From: Spirodela intermedia
Taxonomy: Eukaryota > Streptophyta > Magnoliopsida > Alismatales > Araceae
Assembly: GCA_902729315.2 (NCBI GenBank)
Contig: LR746274.1
Location: forward strand, 7,809,037-7,873,036
DNA: 64,000 nucleotides
Direction of reading: 5' to 3'
Part shown: piece by piece, positions 12,138-25,300 of the stretch
How positions within the stretch are numbered: the stretch's first letter is position 1
Layout: the number at the start of each line of letters is the position of its first letter
Program-made: the position numbers and the translations under genes
Notes under the pieces: model-generated
Database searches by the model: none
Seen by the model: the letters and a program-made list of their open reading frames with translations, nothing else
Told to the model about the DNA's origin: nothing

Positions 12138-12380
12138 TGCCTAATTTGCAGGAGCTCTTCAAATAGCTCCACAGCTCCAAGTAATTCTATTCAATGGATC
12201 TAAAGAGCAGGTATCATGAAGTTCAAATCCTGAAGGGCAAGATAATGTACATCACACAACATGAATTCTATGATTTCATAATAGTGCCATTTGAACTCAC
12301 CAATTTGCTCACCATATTCTGAACCTTGGTGAACAAGATCTTCGTGCAGTTTCTTAACAGGTTTACCTAAATTTATTATA
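11846..12380 (+). pseudogene. Chromovirus-like Gypsy RT fragment
   Basis: Conceptual reading across stops and small shifts gives FKRKK.G...LRINCKVINNIVSNKYMMPNLQELF, then SMDLKSRYHEVQI and FYDFIIVPFELTNLLTIF. These match the RT landmarks CINYRALNKVTIKNKYPMP, LDLRSGYHQIRI and YEFLVMPFGLTNAPATF. The FADDIL catalytic block is not recognisable. No LTRs are seen around it. A second fragment with the same RT section lies at 1-72 on the minus strand. Confidence 0.7.
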
Positions 12381-13340
12381 GCTAACAATAAGCATAGAAT
12401 TTCTACCTTGAATATTTGGTATGATTAAAATTTTGTTGTATGTTATACTTCTATGGTCACAACATGCATCATGGTGATGTGATATTTTCATTAAAAAATT
12501 GAAAGGATAATTATTCATGTTTGGATTAAGATTGTGGTACAAACATGCTTTTGTATAGCTATTTGACAAGAAAGTTTGTTGTTATTTTTCTGATTCCATG
12601 AATAATGCTCAACATCAAAGAGATTTTCTTGAATAGAGAGAACCAGTGAAGTTACATGTTTTTGTAGTCCAATATTCTGTAAAATATTAGGGGTGTGATT
12701 CTCTATTGCAAGTTGACTATGGACTTCATGGGTGCTGTTGAAAAGAAATTTTGCCACCAAGCCTTGTCTCCCATGTATGTCAATCTGATAATGCTTTACT
12801 TGACTTGCCACTACTTGGTCCCCCCTTGTATGGCTGTGTCTATCCAGCCCCTTTCACCTACGTGCCATGCCATTGGTGTGCCTACCAATGTACTCAGGCA
12901 TACCAGTCTTTACCCCTTTTCACCGGCCGGTGGCCTAGTGTGTCCCACACAGATATACACAAGCTCAACAAAGTCAGAAACATGTGGTGCCCTCTCCTTC
13001 TAGCAAGAACTCTCCCACACAGATATATGCTACTTTCATTTATTGCTTTAATTTAATTGACCTATGATTTACCTTGAACTTGTCTTTGTGAAGATGTATT
13101 TCTACTCTATCTTCTCTCACGAATACCATTCCCTTCAAAATCTTCCTTACATTTTTGAAACATCAGAACTCTCCCAGGATTCTAATCTAGTGGTTGCTTC
13201 TTGGTAACAGCATGCTAAAAAATCATTCATTTAGCATATCGTACACATTTGACTTTTTACTTATCTTTCAGATTGATTTTCGTGATGAATCATAGAATTA
13301 TATTAATTACTTAATCATAGACTTTTTACTTATATTCCAA
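12381..13340. other. No gene recognised
   Basis: AT-rich DNA with short ORFs on both strands (longest about 100 codons, 12515-13056). None resembles a known family. Nothing else is supported. Confidence 0.5.
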
Positions 13341-13610
13341 CTTGATTCGTCCAGCATTAGGCAAAATGAAAAAAATGTGCTCAAGGAAGAAAAAATGAAG
13401 AATGCTATTATGACCATTCAGTAAAGATGTGGAAAAGTGAATAGGGTCAAAGAAGAAGTAAAGGCTTTAAAACGGTCATGAAGAATAGAAAATGCCTCTT
13501 CTATCGGAAACCTAATCACTTTAAGAAAGATTGTCCTAATGAAAAAATTAGCTCCATTAGAAGGGTGACCTCTATACCTTTGTGTGTTATGAGTCAAATT
13601 AAATTTGCTA
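13341..13610 (+). pseudogene. Copia-type gag zinc-knuckle fragment
   Basis: The short frame from 13478 reads KNRKCLFYRKPNHFKKDCP, a CCHC knuckle (C-x2-C-x4-H-x4-C) with the second Cys changed to Tyr. Copia gag proteins carry KCFYC.K.GH.KKDCP here. No flanking LTR is seen, and the sequence passes into Gypsy-type DNA at about 13610. Confidence 0.5.
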
Positions 13611-16404
13611 CTTCGATGAAAAGTTGCAGCTCAACATCAACCATCACCATTGTATGCATATATTGTCAATTTTCTAGTTTCTGAAAAAATTTCAGAAAAG
13701 TGAGAAAAGAACAAAAAAAATCATTTCTTTTCTAAGATTATAAATTATTCTTGGCATGATCGTGATTTATATTACTTGGGCAATAATCAAATTTTAAGGA
13801 GATGTGTTCTTGAAGAAGAATATCATAGCATTCTTAACATGTGCCATTCATCTAACTATGGAGGATATTTCTCTAGATGAAAAACAACTGCAAAAAATAT
13901 TCAGTGTGGTTTTTATTGACCTATTGACATGACTTAGTCGTTGTATAGTAAATCACGCATATTTAAAATTTATAAAACTAGAAAATATGAATTTTTGGAT
14001 ATTTAGAAGTATTTTTGAACAAATATATCAATTATAATTCAATAAAACTTCTAAAAATAGCAGTAATTTTTCAAGTCGATCACAGAAATTTAATATAATA
14101 TCTGGTAATTATTTAGAATTTTTGTCAAAGAATACTATTTTCTATGAATTTTATAGTAGGAAATGAAAATTAAATGTATTTAAAATTTACGAAAAAGGGA
14201 AATAAGGGTGCGGATGTCAAGATGGTGTCAGCACCCGGTGAACGTGAATCGGGTGGAAATAGAGTTCCATTTGACGATTCTTACGTAAGCGATTATAGAT
14301 GATTTAATTGATCAAATTAAGATTTGTAAAAGACGGAAGAATCGTATTAGAATGAAATATATCTTGGTAAATTTAAAATTAATAAATTATCACTAAATGA
14401 AGCAAAAATTAAATTGAAAGCATGAAAATAGAGTTCTAGCGTCATGGCGGTGATGCGTCAGAGATGCACTAGAATCCTAAGCATTTGGGAGGATCGTCGT
14501 GCAGTGTTGATGGCCTCAAAGGCTCTCCTTGGACAAGGACGATGTGGGAAATCTCTAGATCTCCTTGCGAAGTCTACAGATCAATGAAATGGGTCATCGA
14601 ATCATCTCTAGTGGCTGTCACCTGACAAAGCAAAAAAACGGCAACTTTACAATTCTCCGGTGACTGTCACCCAACAGAGAGTAGTTGGATAGAGGTGGGG
14701 CACCTGTTAGAGAGCTTCATCTTTAGGTCCGTGCAGCAAGAAGAGGCTCTTCATTGCATCCAATATGCTCTCAAGAGGTGGCAACTCATCTCCTAATGGA
14801 TCGTTCTCTTCTCGACGACGGCTTGTTCGTCGATCAATCAGAGATGTTTTACTTGATGGATTCACGATCCTTTTATTATAAATTGTTCAACAATTTTAGT
14901 AACAATGATCCGCAAATTGCATTGATGAGATTTTTGGCAATGATTCAGCAATTCTGGTTGCTTAATCCTTCATCGGCGATCTGCAAGAAAGTTGTGGTAA
15001 TCAGATAAAAAAATATGAGTTTTGGCTCTAGGAGGATTCAAACCTGTGCTAGTTGCTCGCCCTTTCTGGGGAAGGTGTGACACGAGTTTAGTCCAACATC
15101 GCTTGTGTGCCGAAGTTTCTGGCGAATATATAGTAATATTATATTTCCGATCAAGTCCCTTTCTTATGTGTGTACAACCACTCTTTGCCCCACAGTCGGC
15201 TGGCCACTAGTGATGTGGAAGGGGAGTGGCACACACGTGCCCCTATCGGTCCTAGCCACTCAAGCCCCTGCTTGCGGCTCCTCCCCGACTGCACTTCCGA
15301 CCCACTTGCGGGCCCGGCTGGCCAGTGGGTCCCCCCCATTTTGCTATATTTTTATTTTTATTTCTTTTTCTTCATTTATCTCAAAATTAAGGCTGTAAAA
15401 ATCATATAAATTTGTATAAAATCAGATAATTACCCAAAAATTCACCTTAACGAACTGAAAACCACTTTTCACACTTTAACACAAATATAAGTCAATTTAT
15501 CATGAGTTAAGGGTAAAACTATATTATTTACTAATTATTAATTCATGATAATGAAAACTTATCACCTATAATCATTAAAGATTCTATAGAATTTAGTAGA
15601 ACATGTATTTCATGCGAATCTATAGGTAACATGAGTAAAAAAGATGAAATACCCATGAGTAACATATTAGTAGTTGAATTTTTTGATGTATGGGGTATAA
15701 ACTTCATGGGTCCCTTCCCCTCAACTGAAAAATATGAATATATTTTGCTTGTTGTTGATTATGTCTCTAAGTAGATGGAAGCTATTCCTACTAAAACTAA
15801 TGATCATAAAATCATGATAATATTTGTGTAAGAAAATATTTTTCGAGATTTTGATGTCCTATAGTGATTATTAGTGATGGAGGAACACATTTTATAAATA
15901 AACATTTTAAGGAATTGTTGAAAAAGAATGGAGAACACCATAGAGTAGCCACTCCATATCATCCCCAAACAAATGGGCAAGTGAAGTAGCAAATATGAAA
16001 ATTTAGAGAATTTTGAGAAAAATAATTAGACTAAATAGGAAAGATTAACCCACAAAATTACAAGATGTATTATGGGCTTATAGAACGGCTTATAAAAATC
16101 CCATAAGTATGTCTCCATTCTGTCTCATTTTTGGAAAGCTATGTCATCTTCTTGTGGAAATAGAGCATAAAGCATTATGGGCTATAAAAAAATTATGTAT
16201 GAATGAAAAATCAGCTGATGAGCATAGAATTTTTCAGTTACAAGAACTAAAGGAGTTGAGGAATGAAGCTTATGAAAATCATAGAATATATAAAAAAAAT
16301 TAAAACTTTTCATGATAAATGCATTAGCAGAAAAGTTTTTGATGTTGGACAAAAAGTGTGGTTTCGCGTAATTTACTATACAATGACTAAGTCACAGAAA
16401 ATTT
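13611..16404 (+). mobile_element. 3' half of an Athila/Tat-like Gypsy element (unit 1)
   Basis: 13611-13924 matches 21460-21715, the zinc-binding part before the integrase core, and 15565-16310 carries the integrase core: [43 protein letters not shown] and [19 protein letters not shown]. This C-terminal signature is typical of plant Athila/Tat integrases. A solo LTR (13925-15564) interrupts it. The unit ends in about 35 bp of LTR (16370-16404), directly followed by the next unit. Confidence 0.8.
13925..15564 (-). mobile_element. Solo LTR 2 (same family as solo LTR 1)
   Basis: 1640 bp, TG...CA, with perfect target duplication CCTAT (13920-13924 and 15565-15569). It lies in the integrase region of unit 1, opposite in orientation to it. 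It keeps a USE-like GTCCAACATCG (15091-15101, one mismatch), a 24-bp spacer and ATATATAG (15126-15133). Confidence 0.88.
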
Positions 16405-16427
16405 TGGTGTCGTTTCTGCGATGTATT
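16370..16427 (+). repeat. LTR end plus primer-binding site of Gypsy unit 2
   Basis: TTTACTATACAATGACTAAG is the terminal LTR sequence of this family, seen at the end of solo LTR 4. It is followed at about 16407 by TTTTGGTGTCGTTTCTGCG, a decayed form of TTGGCGCCGTTGCCGGGGA, the site used by Athila/Tat elements. Nearly the whole LTR between unit 1 and unit 2 is missing. Confidence 0.7.
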
Positions 16428-19400
16428 ACATAATATTTGATATTTTTCTGTTTCTCTCTTAGAGTACATAAAAAAATTTAACTCTTGCTTTTATTTTCTT
16501 CTTGTAGGAAAAAAAAAAGAACGAAAAGCAGCAAGGCAAGGACTAGAGCATAATGAAGGAGGGTAACAATTATTAAACTATTTTTCTCAATTTTATTGTT
16601 TTTAATGCATGGTAGAAGATCCTTACATCCAAGGCTAGAAAATCCTTTTACTATTTCATTCAGAACTAAAAATCCAAAAGAAAAATTAATTTTTATGGAT
16701 CTTGAAGGAAGTATAAGTCAAACTAAGAATAATCCTATGGCCATGAAAATCATTATATCCTTGATTTATTTCAAAGAGCATCCAATACTAGAGTCCCGTT
16801 AACACCCACTGTTCAATTCGAAATAAATCCAAGAATTTTTCAAATGTACCTTAATTTTTATAGATTGCCTTTAGAGGAACCTTATCAGCATTTAGAAAAA
16901 TTTCATATGATCTATAATTTAGTTAATCTCCCTCAGGTTACACTAAAAATTATTAAGATGAAATTATTTTCTCATAAACTTAGAGACAAAGTTAATTATT
17001 GACTATCCACATTAGATAGAGAATTAATTAGTTAGAGAGACATAGAATAGGCATTTATTTGAAAATTTTATCCATTAAAAAAAACTCAAAATATGAGAAA
17101 ACATATATAGAGTTTTTCTCTAAGATCAGGAGAAACTTTGCATGAGACATAAGAAAATTCAAAAATTTACTTAGAAAGTGTCCTCATTATGCTATACCCA
17201 AGTGGCAGCTCAATAGAATTTTTTATGATAAATTATTAGAACAACATAAAAATATGGTTGATTCTATATGTGGAGTAACTTTTATGGAGAAAACTTTTGA
17301 TGAGATTTACAACCTTTATGAGAATTTAAGTAAAAATTCTAGAGATCAAGCTTCTTTTGAGTTATATGACTCGGATAAAAAGAAAGAAATTTATAAATAT
17401 TGTCATCAAAATAATTCTAATTTAAGAAATGAGGTTAATCAGATTAATTAAAGATTAGAAAAACTTGATTTACTTATTGACAATATTAGAAAGCCTCTTA
17501 ACCCTCAATTTACTTCAAATAGTACCTATCTTATATATGATGAAAATGATTATTCTGAATTTCAATGCTATAATTTAAATTAATCATTTAACCCTATACA
17601 AGAACAAGTGCAAGTAGCCCACAGCTTTAATCAAAATACAGAGCTTTTTTCTAATTCTTATAATCTTAATTAGACAAATAATTTTTAGTGGAGAGACCCA
17701 AATAATATTCAAAACCTAGAAACACTTAAACCCAATTCAAACTCTGAATTTTGTCCAACATAGGAAAACAGATCTTGGAAAAATCAACCCTCTCAAACTT
17801 AACCTGATGCTATGAAAATGATGTAACAAACTTAACCTGATGCTATGAAAAGGAGTGGAAAGATTTTACCTAATCCTTATCCCCAAATATTAGAAGAAAA
17901 GGAAAACATGAACAGCCCAAAATAAAATCAAATAGGAGTAGAAGAGGATTTTATAGATTCTACTAAAGAAATTCCAAAAGAGAGGACAATCATTCTATTT
18001 CTTAAAGCTCTAGAGCCTAGACAAAGAAAGAAAAAGGAACACAATGAAGAAATAAAGAAAATTTTATAAGATGCGCAAATTAGTCTTTCTTTACTCACTG
18101 CCATTGAATATATTCCTGAATATGCTAAAGTTTTAAAAGAAATGTGTACACCAAAAAAAACACTTAGAGTAGAAAAATTATCTATCCATGTTAGTGCTTT
18201 ATTATTAAATTAATTATCATATAAATTGAGAAATACTAGTACCCCTTTAATTTCATATGATCTTAATGGATTTATTTTTCAAAATGCATTACTTGATACC
18301 AGTGTTAGTATTAATTTATTACCTACAAGCATTTGTGATAAATTTAATATTGTTGATCTTAAATCTTTTACTGTTACCTTACAATTTATTGATAGATCTA
18401 TAAAAGATCGTAAAGGTATTTAAAAAAATGTAATAATGGTAGTTAAAAGGTGTAAATTCTAGTTGATTTTGTAGTGCTGAAAATAGATTTTAATGGACAT
18501 TTTTATGATACACCAATCATTCTAGAGAGATCATTTTTGCATACAGCAAAGATGAATGTTGATTTTTTCAGAAGTATTGCAAAAATTTCATGTGGAGATC
18601 AATCAATAGAAATTAAAATTTTTGAGGTATCAAATGATCTTAAGAAATCTTAAATATATTATTGTCATACCATAAATGTTTTAGATGATTTTGATGATCG
18701 AGATGTTATTGATGACTATGTGTTGGAAGAATTAGAGGAAATAGAGAATATAAATTTGAGAGAAAAGAAAAAGGAAGATCATGTGAATTTAGAGTTGAAC
18801 CTCTTCCTTCTAGTTTAAAATATATGTTTTTGGAGAAAAATAATTCATTTCTTGTTATTATTGCAGCTAATTTGAGTGATGAACATGAAGAATAATTATT
18901 AGATGTACTTCAAAAAAATAAAAAGGCTATTAGCTGAAAAATGAATGATCTTAGGGGCATTGATGTTAGTGTATGCATACATAGTATATATCTAGAGGGG
19001 GGGGTTAGAACTAGTACAGAACCACAACGAAGATTAAATCCTAACACAATGAAAATTATAAAAAAATCAAATTTAAAGTGACTAACTACTACTATTATTT
19101 ATCCTATTTCAAATAGCAAATGGGTTACTCCTACACATGTGATGCCAAAAAAATTAGAGATCACAGTTATAAAAAAAAATAGGGATAAAATACAAACAAG
19201 ATTAACTATCGGTTGGAGGGTTTATATTGATTATAGAATATTAAATTCAGTTACTAGAAAAGATCATTTTCTCCTACCATTTACTAACTAAATTCTAGAA
19301 AAATTAACTAGAAAAAACTTTTTTTATTTTTATAGATGGATACTCTAGTTATAATCAAATTTATAGAAAGCTTTTAGATCAAAAAAAAATAACTTTCACT

Positions 19401-22370
19401 TGTTCATTTGGTACTTTTGTTTTTAAATGCATATCTTTTGGTCTGTGTAATACTCCAACCACATTTCAAAGATGTATGTTGTCTCTTTTTTTTATATGAT
19501 TGAAAAATTTATGGATGATTTTTTTATTTTTGATGAATCATTTGAAAAATACTTAAATCACTTACAACATGTACTTAAGAAATGTATAAAGAAAAAATTA
19601 ATTTTGAGTTAGGAGAAATCACATTTTATAGTTAGAGAGGGAGTTGTGTTGGGTCATATTGTAACTGAAACTAGTTTAGAGGTAGATAGAACAAAAATTG
19701 ATATTATATCTAAACTGAAACTTCTGGATTCAATAAAATAGATCAGATCTTTCTTGAGTCATGCAGGTTTTTATAAAAAATTTATTCAAGATTTTTAGAA
19801 AATTTCTAAACCTCTCACCATGTTATTATTTAAAGATGTGCCTTTTAATTTTGATGAGAAATGTTTTGAGTCTTTTTCTGAAATAAAAAGATTACTTAAT
19901 GAGGCACTCATTTGACAAGCTCTTAGTTGATCTCTTCCCATTGAAATAATGTGTGATGCATCGAATTATGTAGTAGGACCATTCTAGGACAAAAAAAAGA
20001 GTCAAAACCCATAGTAATTTCATATGCTAGCAAAATTATATCCAATGCTCAATTAAATTATAGCACGACTGAAAAATAGTTGAAGTTGTAGTGTTTTCAT
20101 TAGGAAGGTTTACATCATATTTTTTGGGAGCTAAAATTATTATTTATATTGATCATACAGCATTAAAATATTTGTTAAATAACAAAGATGTAAAGTCACG
20201 TTTATTAAGATGGATTTTATTGTTGCAAGAATTTGACTTAAAAAGAAAAGATAAAAAAGGTTTTGATAATCTTGTTACTAACTATTGACGTGATTTAGTC
20301 GTTGTATAGTAAATCACGTAAATTTAAAATTTATAAAACTAGAAAATATATTTTTTCAGATATTTAGAAGTATTTTAAAGCAAATATATCAATTATATTT
20401 CAATAAAACTTTTACAAATAGTGGTAATTTTCCAAGTCGATCATAGAGATGTAATATAATATCAGATAAATTTTTAGAATTTTCTTGAAATAATATAATA
20501 CTTTATGAATTTTCTATTAAGAAATTAAAATGAAATATATTTAAAATTCACAAAAAAGGAAAATAAGGGTGCGAATGTTAGGATGACATTAGTGCTTGAC
20601 GAATGCAAATCGAGCGGAAATAGAGTTTGTGAATTATGTTGATGAAATTTTCGCCGATGATCAAGCGATTTTAGCGACTTAATTCTTCACCGGCGATTTG
20701 TAGGAAAGTCACAATAATCAGATAAAAATACAAGTTTTGGCTTTAGGAGGATTCAAACTTGTGCTTGTTGTTCATCTACATGAGAGAGATTAAAATAAGG
20801 ACTCTAATTCTCTGATTAGGTGACGTCATCATAGTATATTTCTATCATAATTAAGGGGTAGTTTAGGTATTAAAATATTTAAAGCCTTTCAAAGAAAATT
20901 GTGACGTGGGTCTAGTCCCACATCGCTTGTGTGTTGAAGTTTTGGGTGAATATATAGTAATATTACATTTGCAAGTAATGAGTCCCTTTCTCCTACATGT
21001 ATGACCACTCTTTGTCCCACAGCTAGCTAGCCATTGGTGACGTGGAAGGAGAGTGGCGCACACATGCCCTCATCAGTCTTTAGGTGCTCGAGCCCTTGCT
21101 CACGACTCCCCCCGACTACACTTTCGACCTGCTTGCGGGACTGATTAGCTAGTGGGCCCCCCCCTTTTGCTATATTTTTATTTTAATTTTGTTTTCTTCA
21201 TTTATCTAAAAAATAGGACTATAAAATCGTATAAATTCATAGAAAATCATATAATTAGCCAAAAATTCACGTTAATCAATTGGAAACTATTTTTCACAAT
21301 TTAACACAAATATAAGTCTATTTATCATGAGTTAAAGCTAAAACTATATTATTTATTAATTATTAACTCATGATAATGAAAACTTATTAACCATTTTTCT
21401 AGATTGAGGGATACAAGAATAAATGCAACACCTTTATAAGATGTATTTCCAAATGAACAATTGATGGCAGCTCAACATCAACTATCATCATAGTATGCAC
21501 ATATTGTTAATTTTCTAGTTTCGAAACAAAATTCTAGAAAGTGGGATAAGAACAAAAAAAATTATTTTTAGTATGATCCTGATTTATATTACTTGAGAAA
21601 TTATCAAATTTTAGGGAGATGTGTTCTTGGAGAAGAATATCATAGCATTCTTAACATGTGTCAGTCATCAATTTGTGGAGGACATTTCTTTAGATGAAAA
21701 ACAACTATAATTTTTTTTTAATGTAATTTATATTGGTCTACAATCATTAGAGATTCTATAAAATTTAGTAGAACATGTATTTCATGTTAATCTATAGGTA
21801 ACATGAGTAAAAAAATGAAATGCCCATGTGTAACATGTTAGTAGCTGAAATTTTTGATATATGAGAAATAGATTTTATGGGTCTCTTCCCATCAACTAAA
21901 AAATATGAATATATTTTGCTTGCTATTGATTATGTGTCTTATTGAACTAATGATCATAAAATCGTGATGAAATTTGTGAAAGAAAATATTTTTTCAAGAT
22001 TTCGATGTCCTAAAGTGATTATTAGTGATGGAGGAACACATTTAACAAATAAATATTTTAAGAAACTATTGAAGAAGAATGGAGTACACTATAGAATAGT
22101 CACTCTATATCATCCCCAAATAAATGGACAAGTTGAAGTAGCAAATAAGGAAATTCAGATAATTTTGAGAAAAATAGTTAGACTAGATAGGAAAGATTAG
22201 CCCACAAAATTACAAGATGTATTATCGGCTTATAGAACAACTAATAAAAATCCCATAGGTATGTCCCCATTTCATCTCATTTTTGAAAAGCCATGTCATC
22301 TTCTTATGAAAATAGAGCATAAAACATTATGGGCTATAAAAAATTTATATATTGATGAAAAATCAAATAG
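16405..22370 (+). mobile_element. Athila/Tat-like Gypsy retrotransposon (unit 2), decayed
   Basis: The order is primer-binding site, gag, protease, RT, RNase H, integrase, with a solo LTR (20286-21389) between RNase H and integrase. It ends abruptly at about 22370 in the integrase C-terminus, where Copia-2 sequence begins. It is full of stops. Protein signatures place it with plant Athila/Tat rather than chromoviruses; no chromodomain is seen. Confidence 0.82.
16560..17640 (+). pseudogene. Gypsy gag remnant
   Basis: Open pieces at 16596-16802 and 17254-17451 are joined by readable but stop-ridden sequence. The middle (about 16800-17450) resembles a retrotransposon gag domain: LYRLPLEEPYQHLEKFHMIYN, MKLFSHKLRDKV, FYDKLLEQHKNMVDSICG and TFDEIYNLYENLSKNS. 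These correspond to Athila gag blocks that end in FYNGL....R..VDAAAGG. Confidence 0.7.
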
Positions 22371-25300
22371 GAGTTATTTCTATAAGAAATAATATAGATT
22401 GGAAAGTTATTGTCATTGATTCGATAAAGGTTCAGATGTTTGACAAAGTGGTCCAAGAAATTAGAAATATTTGTTATGTTCCAATATTACACTAGAATTT
22501 GATTTTACTTGTAGTATTAGATGTGCATGAATGTTGTTTTAAAGGTGAAAATGAAATCTTCAAGATTATCAAAGGATCATACATTGTGATGAAGGGAAAA
22601 CATCAACAAGTAAATATTTATAAACTTGAGGGGAGTACTATTGTAGGTGGAGCTTGTATTGTGACACCAAATGATTTCACGATTGATGATACTCTTTTAT
22701 GACACTTATGATTGGGTCATATGAGTGAAATACATATGTAGAAGCTACATGCACAAGGACTACTGCCTAGTGTGAAAACTTATAAATTAGATTTTTATAA
22801 GTATTATGTCATAGAAAAATAATACAAGGTGACATTCAAGACAACAAAGTATGAGATGGATGTTGTGCTGGATTATATTCATTTAGATGTGTGTGGTTTG
22901 CTTGATGTGATGTCGATGAGTGGTGCTTATTATTTTTTGATGTTTGTTGCTAATTTTTCTAAGAAAGTCTAGGTATTCTTCTTGAAGCACAAATCAAAAG
23001 TATTTGTGTAATTCAAGACTTAGTGTGCGAAGGTGGAAGACTAGACGAAGAAGAAGACTAAAGTCTTGCAAACTAACAATAGTATAGAATTGAAGAATTT
23101 TGAATTTGATTAGTTTTCTAATAAGTATGATATTCAACGTCATTATATAGTGAAGAAGACTCTATAGTAGATAATATTTTTCAATGAATGAATTGCATGA
23201 TTTTTGAGAAAGCATAGTGTTTATAGCTAAATGCCAACTTGTCTAAAGAGTTTTGGACAGAAGCTGTGAGTATGGCAGCTTATTTGATAAAGAGATCATC
23301 AAATTTCACTATTAATGGGAAGGTGGCTGAAGATGTGTGGACCGAAAATTTTGTTAGCTATTTGAATTTGTATATATGTAGACATTTAGGATATGTTATT
23401 ACAATTCTTGATGAGAGATCGAAGCTGAATTTAAAGTTAAAGAAATATATTTTCTAGGACAATAGTACTAGCGTGAAAGGATATTGACTTTAGGATCTAG
23501 AGGCAAAGAAGGTTATTTTCAGTAAAGATTTGGTCTTTAATGAGGATCACATGTTGAAGTCTTTTTTTATAAAGCACATGGTTCAAGAATTTGATAAGAT
23601 TTATGTTGAAGATAGAGCATGACTGGAGGTAAAGAGTGTGTAGAGTTCTTTTAATTTTATTTTGAATAAAGATCAAGTTGTAAAATCAGAAAATATTTTT
23701 GATTGTATTACTACTAGATGAGTAGACATCAAGTAAAGCCTCCTACTCATCCTAATGATTATATTATCTTTGCATTATTTATAGGAGACAACGAGCCCAT
23801 AACTTTTTCAAAAGGTAATTAATTATCTTGAAAAAGAAGTGATTGCAAGTAATGTTTGAGGAGCAACCATCTTTAAACAAGAACCACACATGAGAAATGG
23901 TAGATCTTCTTGTAAAAAAGTGAGCTATTGAGTATAAGTAAGTGTACAAGAAGAAGTTACCAATGATTAATAGTGACCAGCCACAATATAAGACAAAGTT
24001 TGTTACAAAAGACTTTACACAAAAATAGAGAATTGATTATACATAGATTTTTTCACCTATTCTGAAGCACACGTCTACTCGTTTGGTGTTAGCCATTGTC
24101 ACATATGAAGATATGGAGTTTGAGTAACTAGATATGAGGATAGTGTTCCTTTATAGAGATTTAGAGAAAACTATTTACATGTAATAACTAGAGGGTTTTA
24201 TTATGAGTTAAAGCATATATTATGGTAGTGGTATAAGAATTTTGAGTCTTACATATTAAAGATTGACTATACGAGGTGTGATTTTGACTATTGTATTTAT
24301 ATGAAGATTTGTGATAATGATTCTCTTATTATTTTAATACTCTATATTGATGATACATTTATTACTTTGAAATATTTATAGAAAATTGCTAGATTGAAGA
24401 TACTATTGAATAGAGAATTTGGTAAGAAAAATCTTGGTGTGGTGAAGAAGATTTTTAGTATGGAAATTTATAGAGATTGGGAGTTAGGTCAACTATGATT
24501 GACTTAGAGGAGTTATCTCTTGAAGGTGATGAATTTATTTGACATGAGTAATTGTAAAATAATGGGCACTCATTTGGTTAGTCATTTCAAATTATCTACT
24601 ACTTAGTGTCCAACATGTAAGAAAGATGTTGTTGAGATGAAGTAAATTTCTTATGCTAGTGTGGTTGACTCTCTCATATATAATATGGTCTGTACAAGAC
24701 CAGATATTACTCATGTAGTTGAACTTGTTAGCAAGCTTATGAGTAATCTAGGAAAAACATTTTGGAGCATAGTGATGTATATTCTCTGATATCTAAAAGG
24801 TTCTTTAGATTTTAGAATCCATTTTGACCAGAAAAATTCTCTTTCTATTATTAACTTTGTTAATGTAGATTTTGTTAGAGATTTCGATCATTGAAGATTT
24901 ACAAAATGATATATTTTTACCATGGTTGGTGGATCAGTGAGTTGAAAGTCTATTTAACACTTCATATTACTATCGCATTGTCTACAATTGAGGTAGAGTA
25001 TATGGCAGCTACTAAAGCAACCAAATAGGCCTTGTGCTTAAAGAGATTGTTGAACGAATTTGGGATCCAACAAGGTGAAGTTCCTCTACATTGTGATAGT
25101 TACAGTGTTATTTATTTGACAAAGAATCAAATTTATCATGCATAGTCAAAACATATTGATGTGTGGTATCATAAGATTTATGAGTTGGCAAATTATAGAG
25201 ATATCTTTCTAGAGAAAGTTCATATGAAGGAAAATACCATAGAGGGTTGATGAAGGTCGTCACAATAAAGAAGTTCAAATATTATTTGAATTTGATTCAT